Assembly: GCA_036785705.1 (NCBI GenBank)
Contig: JAWUZG010000332.1
Location: forward strand, 2,232,001-2,296,000
Direction: 5' to 3'
Source: Acanthornis magna
Lineage: Eukaryota > Chordata > Aves > Passeriformes > Acanthizidae
DNA length: 64,000 nucleotides
In this document: piece by piece, positions 26,297-39,900 of the stretch
How the letters are laid out: every line of letters starts with the position of its first letter
Numbering within the stretch: the stretch's first letter is position 1
The notes under the pieces: model-generated
What the model saw: only the letters and a program-made list of their open reading frames with translations
Told to the model about the DNA's origin: nothing
Databases searched by the model: none
Made by a program: the position numbers and the translations under genes

Positions 26297-27340
26297 ATGC
26301 TGTGAAGCTCTGAGTTCTTTTGTACTGCAGAGCTTTAAATTAAATTGAAATTTTCTGAGAAAATAGTGATTGAAACATTACTTTATATGGCAAAGGCAGT
26401 GTGTTGAAAGGGAAATGCAACAGCTGGTAAATAGAGGTGTTAGTGTCTTACATGGCTTTTACAAAAATGTTCCCACCCCATTCTTACTGCATACCAGACT
26501 TATGGGTCATATTTAGGGGGAATTACATTAGTCGTTAAATGTTGATTTTATGTTGAACCTCCTTTGGTTGGCAGCTTTTTTTCTAAAACTCCTTTTTAAC
26601 AATGAGTGACTGTAAGATGTTAATATGGGAGTAGCAGGTGGTTGCTCAGTGCCTCCAGATGACATCTGCTCAGAACTCAGTAAAACTTTGTCTGTCAGCC
26701 CTGCTCTATTACTTTTGGATATGGAAGACCTGCTGGAAACCTGCTCGGTCTCTTCCAGTGGGTTGGAGCCCTGCTCTGTGGGTGCTCGTTCCCCCATTTG
26801 TCCTCATTGTGTGCCCACAGAGGGAGTGTGGTGCTGTGCAGTGTGTCCTGTACTTTCTGCCACCAGGAATTCTCTGGGAAGTCAGACTCAGCCCTCAACA
26901 TGAAATCATGGCACTCCTCCCACATACACCGTGCAGAGCCCTGGCGTTGTGTGATGGATCGATGGGCCTCTGGCACATTGTGCTTTTGGCAGCTGGGGAT
27001 GTGAGGCACCTGCAAGATTAATTCCTCCTGGCTTGTGCCTTCCTGCAGTGCTGTTTGGTTTGTAGTTTTGTTGGTGCAAGCTGAACCTCATTAACTCCGA
27101 GTCAAAGGGAGGAAAGGGACATGGTTTCGGTGATTAAAATCTGCGGGGTCACTCAAGGAGTGGGTACTCTAAGCTTTGTGTTTAGCCATACAAACCTTCA
27201 GAGTGTTGCTGGCTGTGGTCTGTAATAGAAAAACTCATCAGAGCGGTGCTGTGGAAATACTTCCTTGTTTGGACGGAGTGGGTTACACGTTTTCATGATA
27301 CTGAGAAACTAATCTCGTTTGTCATTAATGAAACAGAGCA

Positions 27341-27355
27341 TATTGCAATGCAAAT
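27341..27355 (+). promoter_or_regulatory. SOX-OCT-like composite site
   Basis: TATTGCAATGCAAAT contains a perfect octamer-type half ATGCAAAT preceded by ATTG, close to the known SOX-POU composite arrangement ATTGTTATGCAAAT. A homeodomain-type TAATGA lies just upstream (near 27326). It sits about 460 bp before exon 2. A chance match in AT-rich DNA is possible. Confidence 0.25.
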
Positions 27356-27816
27356 GAGAGGAGTTGCATGACAAGTGGTCCCACAGTCCTCAGCACTTGC
27401 TATTGATTGTGTAGTCTTACTTATTCATGCTATGCAAATTGCATTTCTCATCTTGCTCCTTCTTGTCTACATATTTTTGGTACAGGACTTGCCTGCAAAC
27501 AGTCTTGTTCTTTCACTTGAGAGACAGGGATTGTTTCTGGCAAAGTTCTTAATGTTCCTTTGTGGAGCGAGTACTGGCTGAGCCGGGCAAGGCTCCGGAG
27601 CTCTGTCAGAATGAATTCATCTTACTCTAACTTCAGATGGAGAAAGGGAAGAGTTGGTGGTGTATTATTGGATAAGAACAAAAGCTTTAAAATAGTTTTC
27701 AGCTCTCTTTGTTTTTGATACTGAAGCCCTTGTGGCATTTGTTTTCTGGTCAGTTGTTCAGAATAGACATGTGGGAGTGTTCTTTTATTCATGCTAAATA
27801 TTATTTTGCATTTCAG

Positions 27817-27926
27817 GTATACTAAACCACTGACCTTTGCTGACTGCATCAGTGACGAGCTGCCCTTAGGATGGGAAGAAGCTTATGACCCTCAGGTCGG
27901 AGTCTATTACATAGACCACAACACCA
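27817..27926 (+). CDS. WWC1: WWC1 exon 2: start of WW domain 2
   Basis: The acceptor is TTTCAG and the donor GTAAGT. The first base completes an Arg codon from exon 1, and the exon ends one base into a Lys codon. It encodes [20 protein letters not shown], then [16 protein letters not shown]. This is the inter-WW linker and most of WW domain 2, including its first Trp (GWEE) and the aromatic YY pair. WW domains bind PPxY ligands such as those in LATS, AMOT and dendrin. Human has DYF where this protein has VYY. Confidence 0.96.
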
Positions 27927-30900
27927 GTAAGTGACAGACTACTGAGTGATTTGTGCCTGTGTTGAAATACACTGAATACAAAACCACAAAGTTGTTAACG
28001 GCATGTTTTAGAGTACATGGGATCTGCAGCTCGTGAAATCAAATCCTGTCCTTCTCCATCATACAAAGTGCTTCCCTCTCTAAACAGGAATTTGAGACCT
28101 TTTGGGTTGCAGTCTTCAAACTGGCAGTCACGTTCAAGCCAGTGCTGTGGACACACCTCTGTAAGGTTTGGTTCGGCTGAGGAGTCCAGCTGGGTAGCAG
28201 TGATCTGGAGTTTGTTCTTAGCCTGGAATTTGTCCCTGTGGCAAGACCATCAGAAACAGTGCAAAGGTCTTATTTTGATTCCCCTGGCATGGGTGAACTG
28301 AATGAGCACGAGCTCCCTTGGCTGGAGGAGCTCACACTGCCTTTGCTGGAGACAAAACTCTCAAGTAAGCTTGAGATATCCTGTTCATGGTTCAGGCTTG
28401 TGGTGCCTTTATCTGTGCCCTCAAACTGAGCCACTGCTTACACTCTGCTGGATTGCTTGATAGACCAAAGGAGGTAACTTTATAAGCTCATTTCAATTAT
28501 AAGAAAATGCAGCATTTGATATATGTTACAGACATTACTAGAATTAGTGTAATGGGTTATGCTAGAACAAATCCTCTGAAAAAGTAAGAAACAAAATAAA
28601 TCAGTGACTTTGATTGTCTTTACAGAACAGCTCCAGCTGCAACCCACAAGTTCACAGCAGAACCATGCCCAGGCCCTTTAAGGGGGCCTTGCAACTTGTG
28701 CAAAGAGAGAAAGTTTTAAAAGACAAAAGTTCCCTGAAGTTGTGGGGTTTCTTAAATCTACTTCTAGGACTTCAACTGAGAACTTAAACTTTGTTTTCTT
28801 TTTTTTTTTCCCCCAGAAAATGACAAGATTTTTTAAAAAATAAAAATGTGGAAGTCTGGTGCGTTTTTTTCCCTAGTGGATTTTTTTTCCCTTGGGTATC
28901 TTCATCTTCACACCCTTCCCTTTTTCAAAACTGCCACAACATCACCTGGCCTGAGACTGCACCTTCCAGGCTTTAGCAACTTCTTTTGGGTATTGAAAAT
29001 GCAGAATGAAAAAAGCCTATTCCCAAAAAGCACTAACTGACCTCTGCAATACAAAGATCATAAGCTTCCAGACGTAAAGGTGACACAAGTATTTTTATTT
29101 AGAGCACACATATTCCTAAAATCACAGAATTTACATATCTTTAAATGGCATCATCCTAAGTATTTTTCTGTGAGGCCAGGGACATTGACTTCCCTTTTTA
29201 GAGAAAAGGGTAGTGGACAAGAAAGGGTGGGCAAGCCTACAGGATCACACAAAGGAGATCTGCAGGGGAGAGGACCGGACAAACTCAGCTTTGGAAGTTG
29301 CCAAATTGCAAGGCACAAATTTGGATCTCCTACAGGTCTGTAAGACTGTGTCTTGTGTCCATTTCTCAGTATAAGAATGGGAAAATGACATATTTCTTAT
29401 GCCAGCTCTAACCCAAATCATGATAGAGCAGAATATATCCATTTACCTTAATCAAGCAGCTCATCTTTGTGGTGTGTATTGAAGTATCCTCTGGAGAGTG
29501 TCCAAAACCTTCTTCCTCTGCAAGGTCTCTTGCAGATCCCTTGGCAGGAAGGAGCTGCATCCGAGGGTGGGAAGGGGATGGAGCCATGTTGGGTCTTGCT
29601 CATACTGCATAAGTATTTGAGACTAATTATCAGAAACAAGCCCAAGGACAGACTTAAATTAAATCTAAAGCCAGGATCCATTGAAAGAAGTGAGATGGAG
29701 AACAATTGTAACCACCTCTCTGAGGGAAAATAAATACAATTAACTTGAATTGAGTACCCAGAATATTCCTAATACAGTATTAATGCATAGCCTTGAGTGT
29801 GTCTCTCTGGGAGAACTTTGGAATGTGATTTGCACAAAGAAATGATGCTGATGCAAGCATAGTAGGGCTACATTCCTCCAACATGAAGCAACCAGATTTA
29901 TTTATGACAAGCTCAACATTAAATTAAGAATTCACAAGACAACAAATGATGTAATAGCCTGCATTTCTATAGTTCTTTCATCTCACTTCTGAATGTATTT
30001 TGCGTTTCTCAGTAGCCGGGGCCCAGTGAGAGCCTTTGGACAACATTTTAATTGATTGGTTTTACATTGGTTTTTCATTGTTTGAAAACCAAAGCTCAAA
30101 GCTGCAGTCAAGGGGTTACAGTTAGTGTATGATTACTGAAAAGGTTGAGGTGAATATTTAGAATAAATCTGGAAACAAAACATTTCCATACCTAAGTGTG
30201 TTGTCCATCCTCTCTGTGAGCTGTCTGCTGAGCATTCCCTGGGTCAAATTCTGCATGGGCTTGGAGCACTGGCAGTGCTTCACCACCTCACAGAGGTGTT
30301 CAGGATTGTAGGATCTTGCAGTCTTCCTCCTCGTTGCTTATAATGGAGGAATTTTTGTGCAGCAACTTCCACCACCCTTCTTGGGATTATACGAAGAATG
30401 TGCCGCTAGTGTAAGGAAAAACTGGAAATAACCAGGCTTGAAGACTTCTGTCGAGGCAGACTTATGACCCGGTATCCTGAATCAGACTTCAAGAGCCAAT
30501 GGGTACTTTGCCAACATACTTTTTATGCTGGAATTCAGAGAGCCCTGAGTCCCAGTTGCTGGTGACTGTGCGGTTGTGTCCCGGGAATATGGGTAACGCA
30601 CAGCAGACTTTTTCCCCTTCTGGTTCAGCTGTGGAGTCGACAGTTATTTCATCTGGGGTGGGTAATGGTTATGTAGAAAATGGGATCTGGGGGCAAAAAT
30701 TGAGACAGGAGCCTGGGGATTGCAGAGTCTTACAGATGCTGTGTCCCCCTGATCTTTCTTTTGCTCCCTCTGAGAGACCACAGCGCTGTCTGTGAGGGCA
30801 CCAGCACCTACAGCTGGCACATGCAGCTGCTTTTTCTCAAGTAATTTCAGGGCAGTTTTTCAGGTCCAGGCTTACCTTTAATATTGTATCAGCTGAAATG

Positions 30901-33900
30901 TTGCTTCTGCCTGCAGGACCTACAAAGGACTCTTTGTTGAAATGCTTCTACAAACTATACTGGGGGTTTTTTGTTGCATTTTATGGCTTCTCCAAGTTTT
31001 GCCGTGTAATTTGAAGTGCCATGTGTTCTTTTGGATCTTGAGATATTGTTAAAAATAACTTATTGCTGGAGTAGCCTGATAATTTTCTCCTCAGCATGAT
31101 CATGGACAGCTTGTGAAAAGGGTTGAGTGTCCATCCCTTGGGTAAAACCCTTTATTTCTAGTTCTGCTGCTAAGAATATTGTCTGACTGTTCTCTTCCCC
31201 ACATTCTGTGCATTGCAGTTTTAGTCTTACGCCTGACTCGCTTAAGAGCTGCTCATACCTTCCACTCTGGCAGCTTTTACTAAATATTTAAACAGGCTCT
31301 TAAGATATGCAGATTAGATTCCCACTGATAGTTTCAAGCAAGTCCTTTTTATTAATTATTCATTATGTGGTAACTAGGCATCCTTATTCAAGCATGTTAG
31401 TTTAGACAGTTCAGAGCACTTGGTCAGCTAAATATTGGAAGCTGCTCCAAACAAGAGCATTTAATAGCCTTGAAATAGAGATGAAAAATGTTTTGGGCAC
31501 TTCTTCACAGAGACAAGCACTGACAATAAATTTGCCTCATTAGTATTAGGACTAGCTGCATATCTGTGACCTTTTGCCTTTTTCATGATTAGAAACCTGG
31601 AAAGCAATGTATTGGTTGTGTTGGGGTAACGGAGATGGAAGTGCTGTAACTGCATTCCCTGTGTTACCTTAAACTCCACCTCCCATATTCTTCAGTGATT
31701 TACTACTGTGCCTGCTTTCCCTAAAGGAAATGTTTACTCCCTCTCTGAGATGTTGTTCATATAGTGTCATTTAAGATGCTCTCACAAATACATTCTGTGA
31801 TTTAATCAGACTTTATTTTTACTTACCTCTGGAATATGAGTGAGAAGGTTTTCTTTCCCCTCTGCACTAAAAGCCACTTGGCAGCCAAAGAGGACAGGTA
31901 GAGTTGTAATTGCTTTCATGTTGTCAGGTGCAGTATAATGCAGTCATGTTGCAATGATATTTTCTGAAAGCTTTTTTTATCAGTGAAATAGTGGAGGTAT
32001 TTTATTAGTAATGTTATAAAGCAGTTGCAATAAAGATAAATCTAACAGTCAATGTCAGTATCTTAGAGCTGTGTGTGCATATTCTTGGGTGGATGTTTTG
32101 AAGAGCCAGAACCAGCAGCAGAGGAGTTGGAAAGTTGTATGACAGTTTTGTTGTGCATTGTGCTATTCAGCATGGCAGAACTCATTGGAATTCATTGTGG
32201 ATCAACAGCCACCTCCTTAGAAAAAAAGAAAATGTCCTTATTCCACTCTTTTATTACAGGGATGCGGCAAGAGACTATTTTAAAACGTCATAAATGGTGG
32301 AGCTTTTCCAAGCAGCAGAGCAAACCTGCATTCTGTTGATGTTGCCTTCTGTTTTCTCCCCAAGAAACGACTCAGATAGAAGACCCTCGGGTGCAATGGC
32401 GGCGGGAGCAGGAGCACATGCTGAAGGATTACCTTGTCCTGGCCCAGGAGGCGATTGCTGCCCAGAAGGAGATCTACCAAGTGAAACAGCAGAGGCTTGA
32501 ACTGGCCCAGCAGGAGTATCGGCAGCTGCACGATGTTTGGGAGCACAAACTGGGCTCTCAGACCAGCTGTGAGTAGTTAGTGAGCTCTTGACTCGTGCCT
32601 TCCTCAGTCCTGGAGCCAGTAGGGCAGTAAAAGGCATGGAGCTGGTCCTTGGATAGAGACCTGGCATGTTGTGCCATGTCACTCTCAATGTTTGATCAGT
32701 TTGTCTCAAAAGCAGGATCCCAGCACCTGTTTGGTAAAGGCTGATGGCTGTGAAACACTCTTGTGTGTGGCTGAGTCACTGTAGTCAGCATGCAGATTTT
32801 CTGCATGGGCTTCAACAAATGTTAAAAAATGTGGTGTTTGGCTCAGTATGAAAAAATTACATGGTGTTTTCCTTCATTCCCCTGTTTAAAGTATAGAAAC
32901 GCATAAGATACCATCTTGGATGGTATTCCCAGGCCCTTTTGTAGTTTTATATCCCAGGCAGTTGAGCGATGGTCTGGTGGAGCTAAGGGTCTGTATTTTA
33001 TGCCATGTTACAAATCGCCATTGGTGCTTTGGCTCTCTGTGTGAAGAACAGTGTTTTGTGCTTCATATTCTTCATCACACAGAAAGCATCAGTACCAATG
33101 TTGCTTCAAGAGTTGGTGCAGAAATGTTTATAGAATGTCATATTTCCTCCTTACTGCTACTAGTTAGGAGCTGGGAAATGTCCAGAACAGGATTTATTTC
33201 CTGCATGTATGCCAGAAATTTTTTTAATAATCCTCAGTATTGCAGATTTTCTGTGTTCTTGCCACATCAGTGGACTGACCTCCCCCTGCTTCACTTTTGT
33301 GGGTTATGTCTGATGGTGGAGAATTCCACTGGCTAATCCTGTGCATGATGGTAAAAATTTTTAAGTAGTTTTCTGTCGGCTGAAGGATTCTTGTTTGACA
33401 AGGCTTCTGTCCCTCATCTCTAAAGAACTGGGTTTGGTCTTTTCTTAAGAGTACTCTACCCAAGTACTGGTATTCCAGAGCAGAACACTGGGAACATTGG
33501 CATGATGTGATCTGTCTTGAAAAACACAACCAAACAGAAATAACTAGAAATGCTTTCCCATGCTTTATAGGGCAAACTGATAGCTGCAAGGATCAAAATA
33601 TCTCCCTTGCCTTCAGCTACCTCTAACAACATTGCACTTGGGGAGCTTCTATACCTTCTGAGGCAGAAGGATTTTAACCACTGCTGAGAAGAGAGTTCTG
33701 CTCTTAATGGGACATTGATTTAATCTGGTGTGACACATTGTATGGTTGGTCATGTCCTCAAGGCTGTGAAAAGGCTTGCATTGCATTTTTCAGTTTCTTC
33801 TCATTCTTTGCTTTTCTTTGTTTCTAAACATTCAGTGGATTGTTTGCTCAATGAGGAAGTCTGAAAAAAAAAAATTAAGTAAACCTCCATGCAACGCTTG

Positions 33901-36900
33901 TCCCTTCAGTTCTGTTAAATGCCTTTGGAAGTGCAGGAAGCCACTGTTGAATGGAGTGAACGTGTTTGGGAGTTTGAGTTAAGTGTGTTAACCTGGAACA
34001 AATCCAAACTTCAGAGATGCAGGACATGCTTTGGCCCCTGCAGTCTATACTTTTTGTGGAGTACTTGACTGCACTATTGCCTTTCCCTGTCTTTGAGCAG
34101 TGAGATCTGGAAATTGGGTAGCAGGCCTATACCAGCAATGTGTGGAGATCTGGGTGTGCAGGAGCAATGGGAGATCGCAATCTGTGGTGGGGCTGGCAGA
34201 GGTGTGGGGAGAAAGGCAGAGCTGCTAAACTGGCTGCTGTATTTGTTCCAGTGCTCTCTGGCTCATCGTCAAGTTCCAAGTATGACCCCGAGATCCTCAA
34301 AGCAGAGATTGCTACTACAAAATCCAGGGTGAGTAGTACAAATGAACCTTTGCTTGCCATGAGCAATGTTCAGATACTCCCAGACCTCATGGCAAATGCT
34401 GAAAGGAGATGCCAAAGCAGTTGGAAGAGCTAATGTTGCCATTTTTAATCCAGGAGGTAATTTTTCAGAATTTTCAAATGCTGCAGTCTTTGGAATTTGA
34501 AACAGGTTTTTTCCCCCCTTCGACTTTAGGCTGCCTTGGCAGCTGGCAGTGCACAGAGCCGCTGTGGGATGTGGAGCTGAGTGCCCGAGAGCTGCAGGTC
34601 CTCCCCAGGGACTGGCAGCTGTTCTGTGCTGGGCTTCGTGCGGGCTGGCAGCAGGGGAGGGTGTGCTCTCATGCAGAGCTCAGTTTGGGAGGAAGAAAGG
34701 ACTAAAGTAAAGTAGGTCAGTGTGGCCTCTGTGGAGGAATATAAAACAGCAAGCTGTAGGGTCAGTGGATTTACAATATGGATTATCATCCTGCTGTGTA
34801 ACTCGTGCAGTGGGGCCTTTTAGTTGGGGGTCTTGCAGGGTAGCTTCAGTTGCTGCAGTGTAACTCCTGTCCTGATGCTTAGCAGTTTTTTTAATGACTG
34901 GGAAGGTTTTAAACAATTCTGAGTGAAGCTGACATGTGTTTCATTGCTGTCTTTTTTGAATTTTTCTCAACATTTCCAGTTACGTGGCTGGAAGTTCCCT
35001 TGAGCCCCTTGTTAAAGTGGTATAATAGCAGCTACTGGATAAAGCCCTAGGCAGGGATAAAGTCCTGATGAGGAGGCAGTCAGGACTGTTTGCTGCTCTT
35101 GAGATGAGCTGATTACCCGGAAACTTTATTTAGAGTACTGTCTACACTGAAAAAGTTTTGAATTGAATGGATAGTGCTGTACCTAAATACTCATATAAAA
35201 TACCATTCTAAAAATATGACACCTTGCTGCAGGTTAACAAACTCAAGAGAGAAGTAGCTCACATGAAGCAAGAGCTCCAGTACAAAGAGCATGGATTTCA
35301 GACACTGAAGAAGTAAGTGTGTTCTCAAGATCTTTTTTTTTTTCCGAACATCTGTGGCTTGCCATGCATCCCCCACTACATTTATAAATAGCTGCCTAAA
35401 TAACATAAGCTGAAACATGCTGCTGATGGTATCTTTAGGCTGAAAGCAATACACAGCCATGGGGGTAGTTCTCTCAAATCAATGCCTGTATGTGATTGAC
35501 CACATTAGAACTGACTTCATGGCAAAAAGGTTTTGAACTGGGATCTTGTCAGTTAACTGATATTCTGTTTTCCTCCGTATTGCTCAATATGGATGATAGT
35601 ACAGCCCACTCTCTTAATTATAGGAGCCATTGATTTAGGGCACTGAGGAAAAACTGGAGGTGGAGTGGAAGGGGAGGAAAAATTTCAGGTACTTACCTTG
35701 GTGTAACTAGACATCTGGCATCTTTTAGATAAATATTTATTATAAATGTCAACTGTGGTAGAATTCCTTTGAGGAAAGGGAAGGATGAGGTGGCTTGTAA
35801 TTAGGTTGTGCAAGCAAATACATCTGTGCATGTGAGGCTGTGCCTGGTTTTTGAAATCACGACTGAAAATAAGGTCATTTTCATAGATGGCTAAGCTGAT
35901 CCTCTCTAGGTTAGAAACAAGGCAGCTAGCAGCAGTGTGCCCTAACACACTGTTTTGGGGGGTTTGTGTGCACCTTTGTCCTCCCTAAGGAGTCAAAGAG
36001 ATGATGATATCACTAAAATCAGAGTTCTGAAGCTTAATGTACTGCTGAGTGAAGTAGTGGTGAGTGGGGTCCTTTGTTTCTTCTGTTATCCCTGTTATAT
36101 TTTGGAGTATATTTTTCTTAAAGATCTATGTTAAGATGCATGCATCTAGGATGATTCAATTAACTGGATGTTATTAAGTGTTAGTTTACTGGTTTTTTTA
36201 AATTTCTCTACAGAATTGACATGAAAATGTCTGATACTCAAGGTGGCTACAAGCTTGATGAGGCACAAGCCATTTTAAGTGAAATGAAAGCCCTCAAAAA
36301 GGCCATCACAACAGGGGAGAAGGAAAAACAAGACCTCATTCAGGTATTGAAACAAGATGACTTCATAATATTTTGTGTCACCATTGCTCTAAGACTGACT
36401 TTCTGAGAAGCAATTTAAGTATTTTGTATTTCAGATACATAATTGAGATTTTTATTAACATAAACTAGTTCTGTGTTGTGGTTGGACTGCAGTCTCTGCA
36501 GTTCTTCAGGTCCTGGAAATTAAAAGTATTAAATACAATACAGCCATGGATGATCTCGAGTTTGCAGAGTCTGAGTGGGCACAGCAAACATGGTCAGATC
36601 TGAATCATGGGGTTAGGCTAAAGTTGTGTAGCTGCTGAGATACTTTGGGCAGAATTGAGCTCACCTCATGACTTTTTGTGGTTTTAGAGCTTAGCCAGGT
36701 TAAAAGACAGCTTTGTGAATGACAGAGGATCCCAGTCAGACCTGTGGGCCAGCAGCGTGTCTGTGGAAAGCTCCAGCCCCATGTTACCCCGGCAGTACCT
36801 GGATGTTAGCTCCCAGACAGATGTTTCAGGAAATGTGAGTAATGCCTGAGGAGCCTTGTGTGTGTGGAGACTCTGAATTCCTGTGAACTGTGTGTGGCAC

Positions 36901-39900
36901 TGCCTCACTATGAGCTTCCAAGCATGGACAAGTTCCTGTGAAATCATACCTTCTCCTGGTTTAAACTTCAGTGTGACTTCTGTTTTTGTGTGCAGTGTTA
37001 ATGTATCTCTGAGGGTAACCTGATGTTTCCCCACACTGTCTATCAGAGCAACCCAGGTGGGAATAAAAGGGAAAGAAGTTTGATTTTGCCTGTAGGTGTA
37101 GCTTCTTGTGATGCAAAAATTCCCTTAGCTCTTTACAGCAGTAATAAGTTACAAGACAAGAAATATTCAGCAGCTCCACATTTGCTAAGCTCAAATGAAG
37201 ACCCTTCCCCTAAGAGTGTTTGGCTTTCACTGTGTTAGAACACAATATTTTATGTGCAGGTATTTTAATGCCATCAAACTTGCAGTGCTCATAAACCTTC
37301 AGTCCCACATGTGCAAGGAGATCAGAAGTGTCAGGTTGGTCCCAGCCTCGGCAAGGACTGTCAGTGCTGGGGCTACATCTTATTTCTCACAGGACAGCAC
37401 GGAGCCTCTCCGGTGAACCTTTACTTAAATGTTTGCAGCCACTTTCCATCAGGGCCACACATGTTGGTAAAGATCTGCAGATTTGGGCATGATGAGATGT
37501 CCCTTGTCTGTAAGACTTTAGAGCCAAAGCAAGATGTCATCCAAACCAAAATGCAGTGAAGCATTTAAGGACGCAAACAGCCTTTAAGAAGAAGGATTGC
37601 AAAGGTATTTGTGTGTTCATAGAAATAGAAGCCCAAGACAGATGTAGTGGATTTTCTTTTTTCTAGGCCAGGAAGGTCCTTTTAATCTTTTTGGGGTTTA
37701 AGTATTTGAAGAAGTCATGAAAAGTGTAATCAAATCCAGTATGTTCCTATTCTGTGGTTGGTTTAACTAGGAAATGGCTTTGACAAGATCAAGTGTCACT
37801 TGTAACAGTGTGAAAGAAATATCAAAAGAGGAGTGGTTCCTCAGTTGCTGATTTGGTGTTTTGTGTCTCAGTTTACTGCCAGCAGCAATAACCAGTTGGC
37901 TGAGAAGGTGCGATTACGGCTGCAGTATGAAGAGGCAAAGCGAAGGTAATTCTTCGGCCCATGGCTCCTTTTGGTTGTCACACAGCTTACTCTGAGGAGA
38001 TGTTTCACTAGAAGAGGTGCCACCAGACTGACACCCAGCATTACTGCTGAGTAAATACGTTAATTTTTGAGCCAGTGAGACAATAGGCATTTTGGGCCAA
38101 TGTTATCTTTCAAGAAATAAATAACCATCCTAGAAATTACTAAGGCGTGACTTACACATAAAGAATTCAGTCTGGCCACACCTGTGGGGACATAAGTGGT
38201 TCTGCTACCTGTTGCCAATGCTTCCCCATTCCTAATAAGGAGACTGCACTGCAAGGCATCTCCTTACCTTATTTGAAATGAATGAATGTTTGCATGCCTG
38301 AGTGTGATAAGGAGAAATGTATATTGTGTTAACACCTTACATCAAAATATGGGCAATGGCTGCAATTCCAGAGCTTATCTGTAAGAATGTAAGTTTTCAC
38401 CCTTGCCCTCTGATCTCAGATGAATGAAGAATCGATTATAAAAAAATTCTATCTGCTTAACAGGCCAATTTAAGCAAAAGCTTTCCAGGATTTACTCTTT
38501 AACAGATAATAGCTAACACAACTAGCTAGTTAAATGAAAAACCACCAAGCATTATTATTTAGACTTTGGCTGGCCTAGTCTTTGTTCAGTGATGTAACCA
38601 TTGCTGCAGTGACTTCTTCACTTTTAACTGCTCTAGAGGGACTTTGCAACTCCAGAATAACAAAGTTCAGATGCATGGTACAATCTGTGCTTGGGATATA
38701 GGCAAAGAGAAGGCTTTTTCTCCAGTCTCTGGTTCGAAATAAAAGCCTTAAGGCTGGTGTTACTCATATTGTTCTCGTTTTGGCATGGGCAATAGGCTGT
38801 GTTTCTCAGTGGCATAAAATTTGATCAGTATTTGTGGCAGTCGTCAAAGACTGTGTGCCCGGCTGCTTTTGACACAAATTTATACTTTACTTCTTGGGTG
38901 GAGCAATTTTATCAGAACTATTTATTTTGCCAGTCCAAGATTTGCCAAACTACTTTGACATCCAAATCATTCTGTGATTTTTAAGGCAACATTAAAAATT
39001 CTGTTCCTTCAGATTCAGTGGTTAATTTTTCAGTGTTAAAATTGCTTTTTATTTTTAAGCTTTGCTGAAAGCTGCAGTTTAATTCACACTGACTTTACAC
39101 CTTCAGAGTGAAGAGAAATACACTTATTTTATCCTGTATCTTTTCCAAGGAGGGCCAAGTGAGTAGTGACAAGCCTGAGAACATATTTAGTATGCTCTTT
39201 ATAAAGAAACAGAGGTTTAAAAAGGCAGTGCAGTAGTTCATTTGAAGCAATGATGAGGGGCTTACAACTCATTCTTGCAGTTAAAGAATACTTGCTACTC
39301 ATACCTCATGTTTGTCTTAGTTTATCTATAGCTTTTTCTCAAATTTTAAACAACATTAGCATGAGGAAAGATGAATCTTAATGGACGTGAATAGTTGATG
39401 CTAAAATGAAAAGATCTCCAGCTATCAGAGCACTGTGATTTTGGCACTGTGTTTAGTAAGAGCTGCAGAAACAAATACCTCGACTGGTTTAAAGCTGGAA
39501 CAATACTATGGGTATAGTGACTCACAAGGAACCTTCTGTTCCTGTGAAAATTCTTCCTTATGATGTTAGAAGTGTTTCCTGTCCCCACAGCAGTACTAAA
39601 ATGTTCCAAAAACACAATAGAAGAGTAAGTACTTTGCCCACGCACACACTGTGAAGGAACCAAGTGATGGAAATACATGTGTTTTATTAGCTCTGCATGA
39701 TCTGGAAAGATAAAACTTAAGGCTTGAAATCAAGATGGTCCCAATATTAACTAGTTTAGAACTACTAGATGTGTAAGTGGCTGATGCTTTTGAAAGCAGA
39801 CTCTGGCTGCTTTACACCATCTCTGTGGACCAGATGAAAAGCTCAGATGTAGGTGAATATCTGTCTGAACTTCCCCACACCAGAACTGTCAGGACCCAGT

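Larger units (their letters stand above)
1..27816 (+). other. WWC1: 3' part of WWC1 intron 1 (no supported exon)
   Basis: I see no coding exon I can support in this 27.8 kb stretch. Open frames are at most about 170 codons, occur on both strands, and lack protein-like composition or recognisable families. The first WW domain exon, which should encode a GWEEA-type motif, was not found. A very long first intron is known for mammalian WWC1, so intron 1 is the simplest reading. The stretch holds one CR1 fragment near 25.5-25.8 kb, several homopolymer runs and the candidate elements listed separately. An unrelated non-coding transcript, or part of the upstream intergenic region if an alternative first exon is used, cannot be excluded. 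Confidence 0.75.

Noticed and set aside
28800..28860. strong polypyrimidine tract with CCCCCAG resembling an exon acceptor
   Set aside because: The sequence after it hits stops at once and is poly-A/T rich. Exon 2 joins exon 3 in phase without it.
32920..33336. 138-codon + strand open frame in intron 3
   Set aside because: No homologue was recognised. It lies between two in-phase KIBRA exons that join correctly without it.
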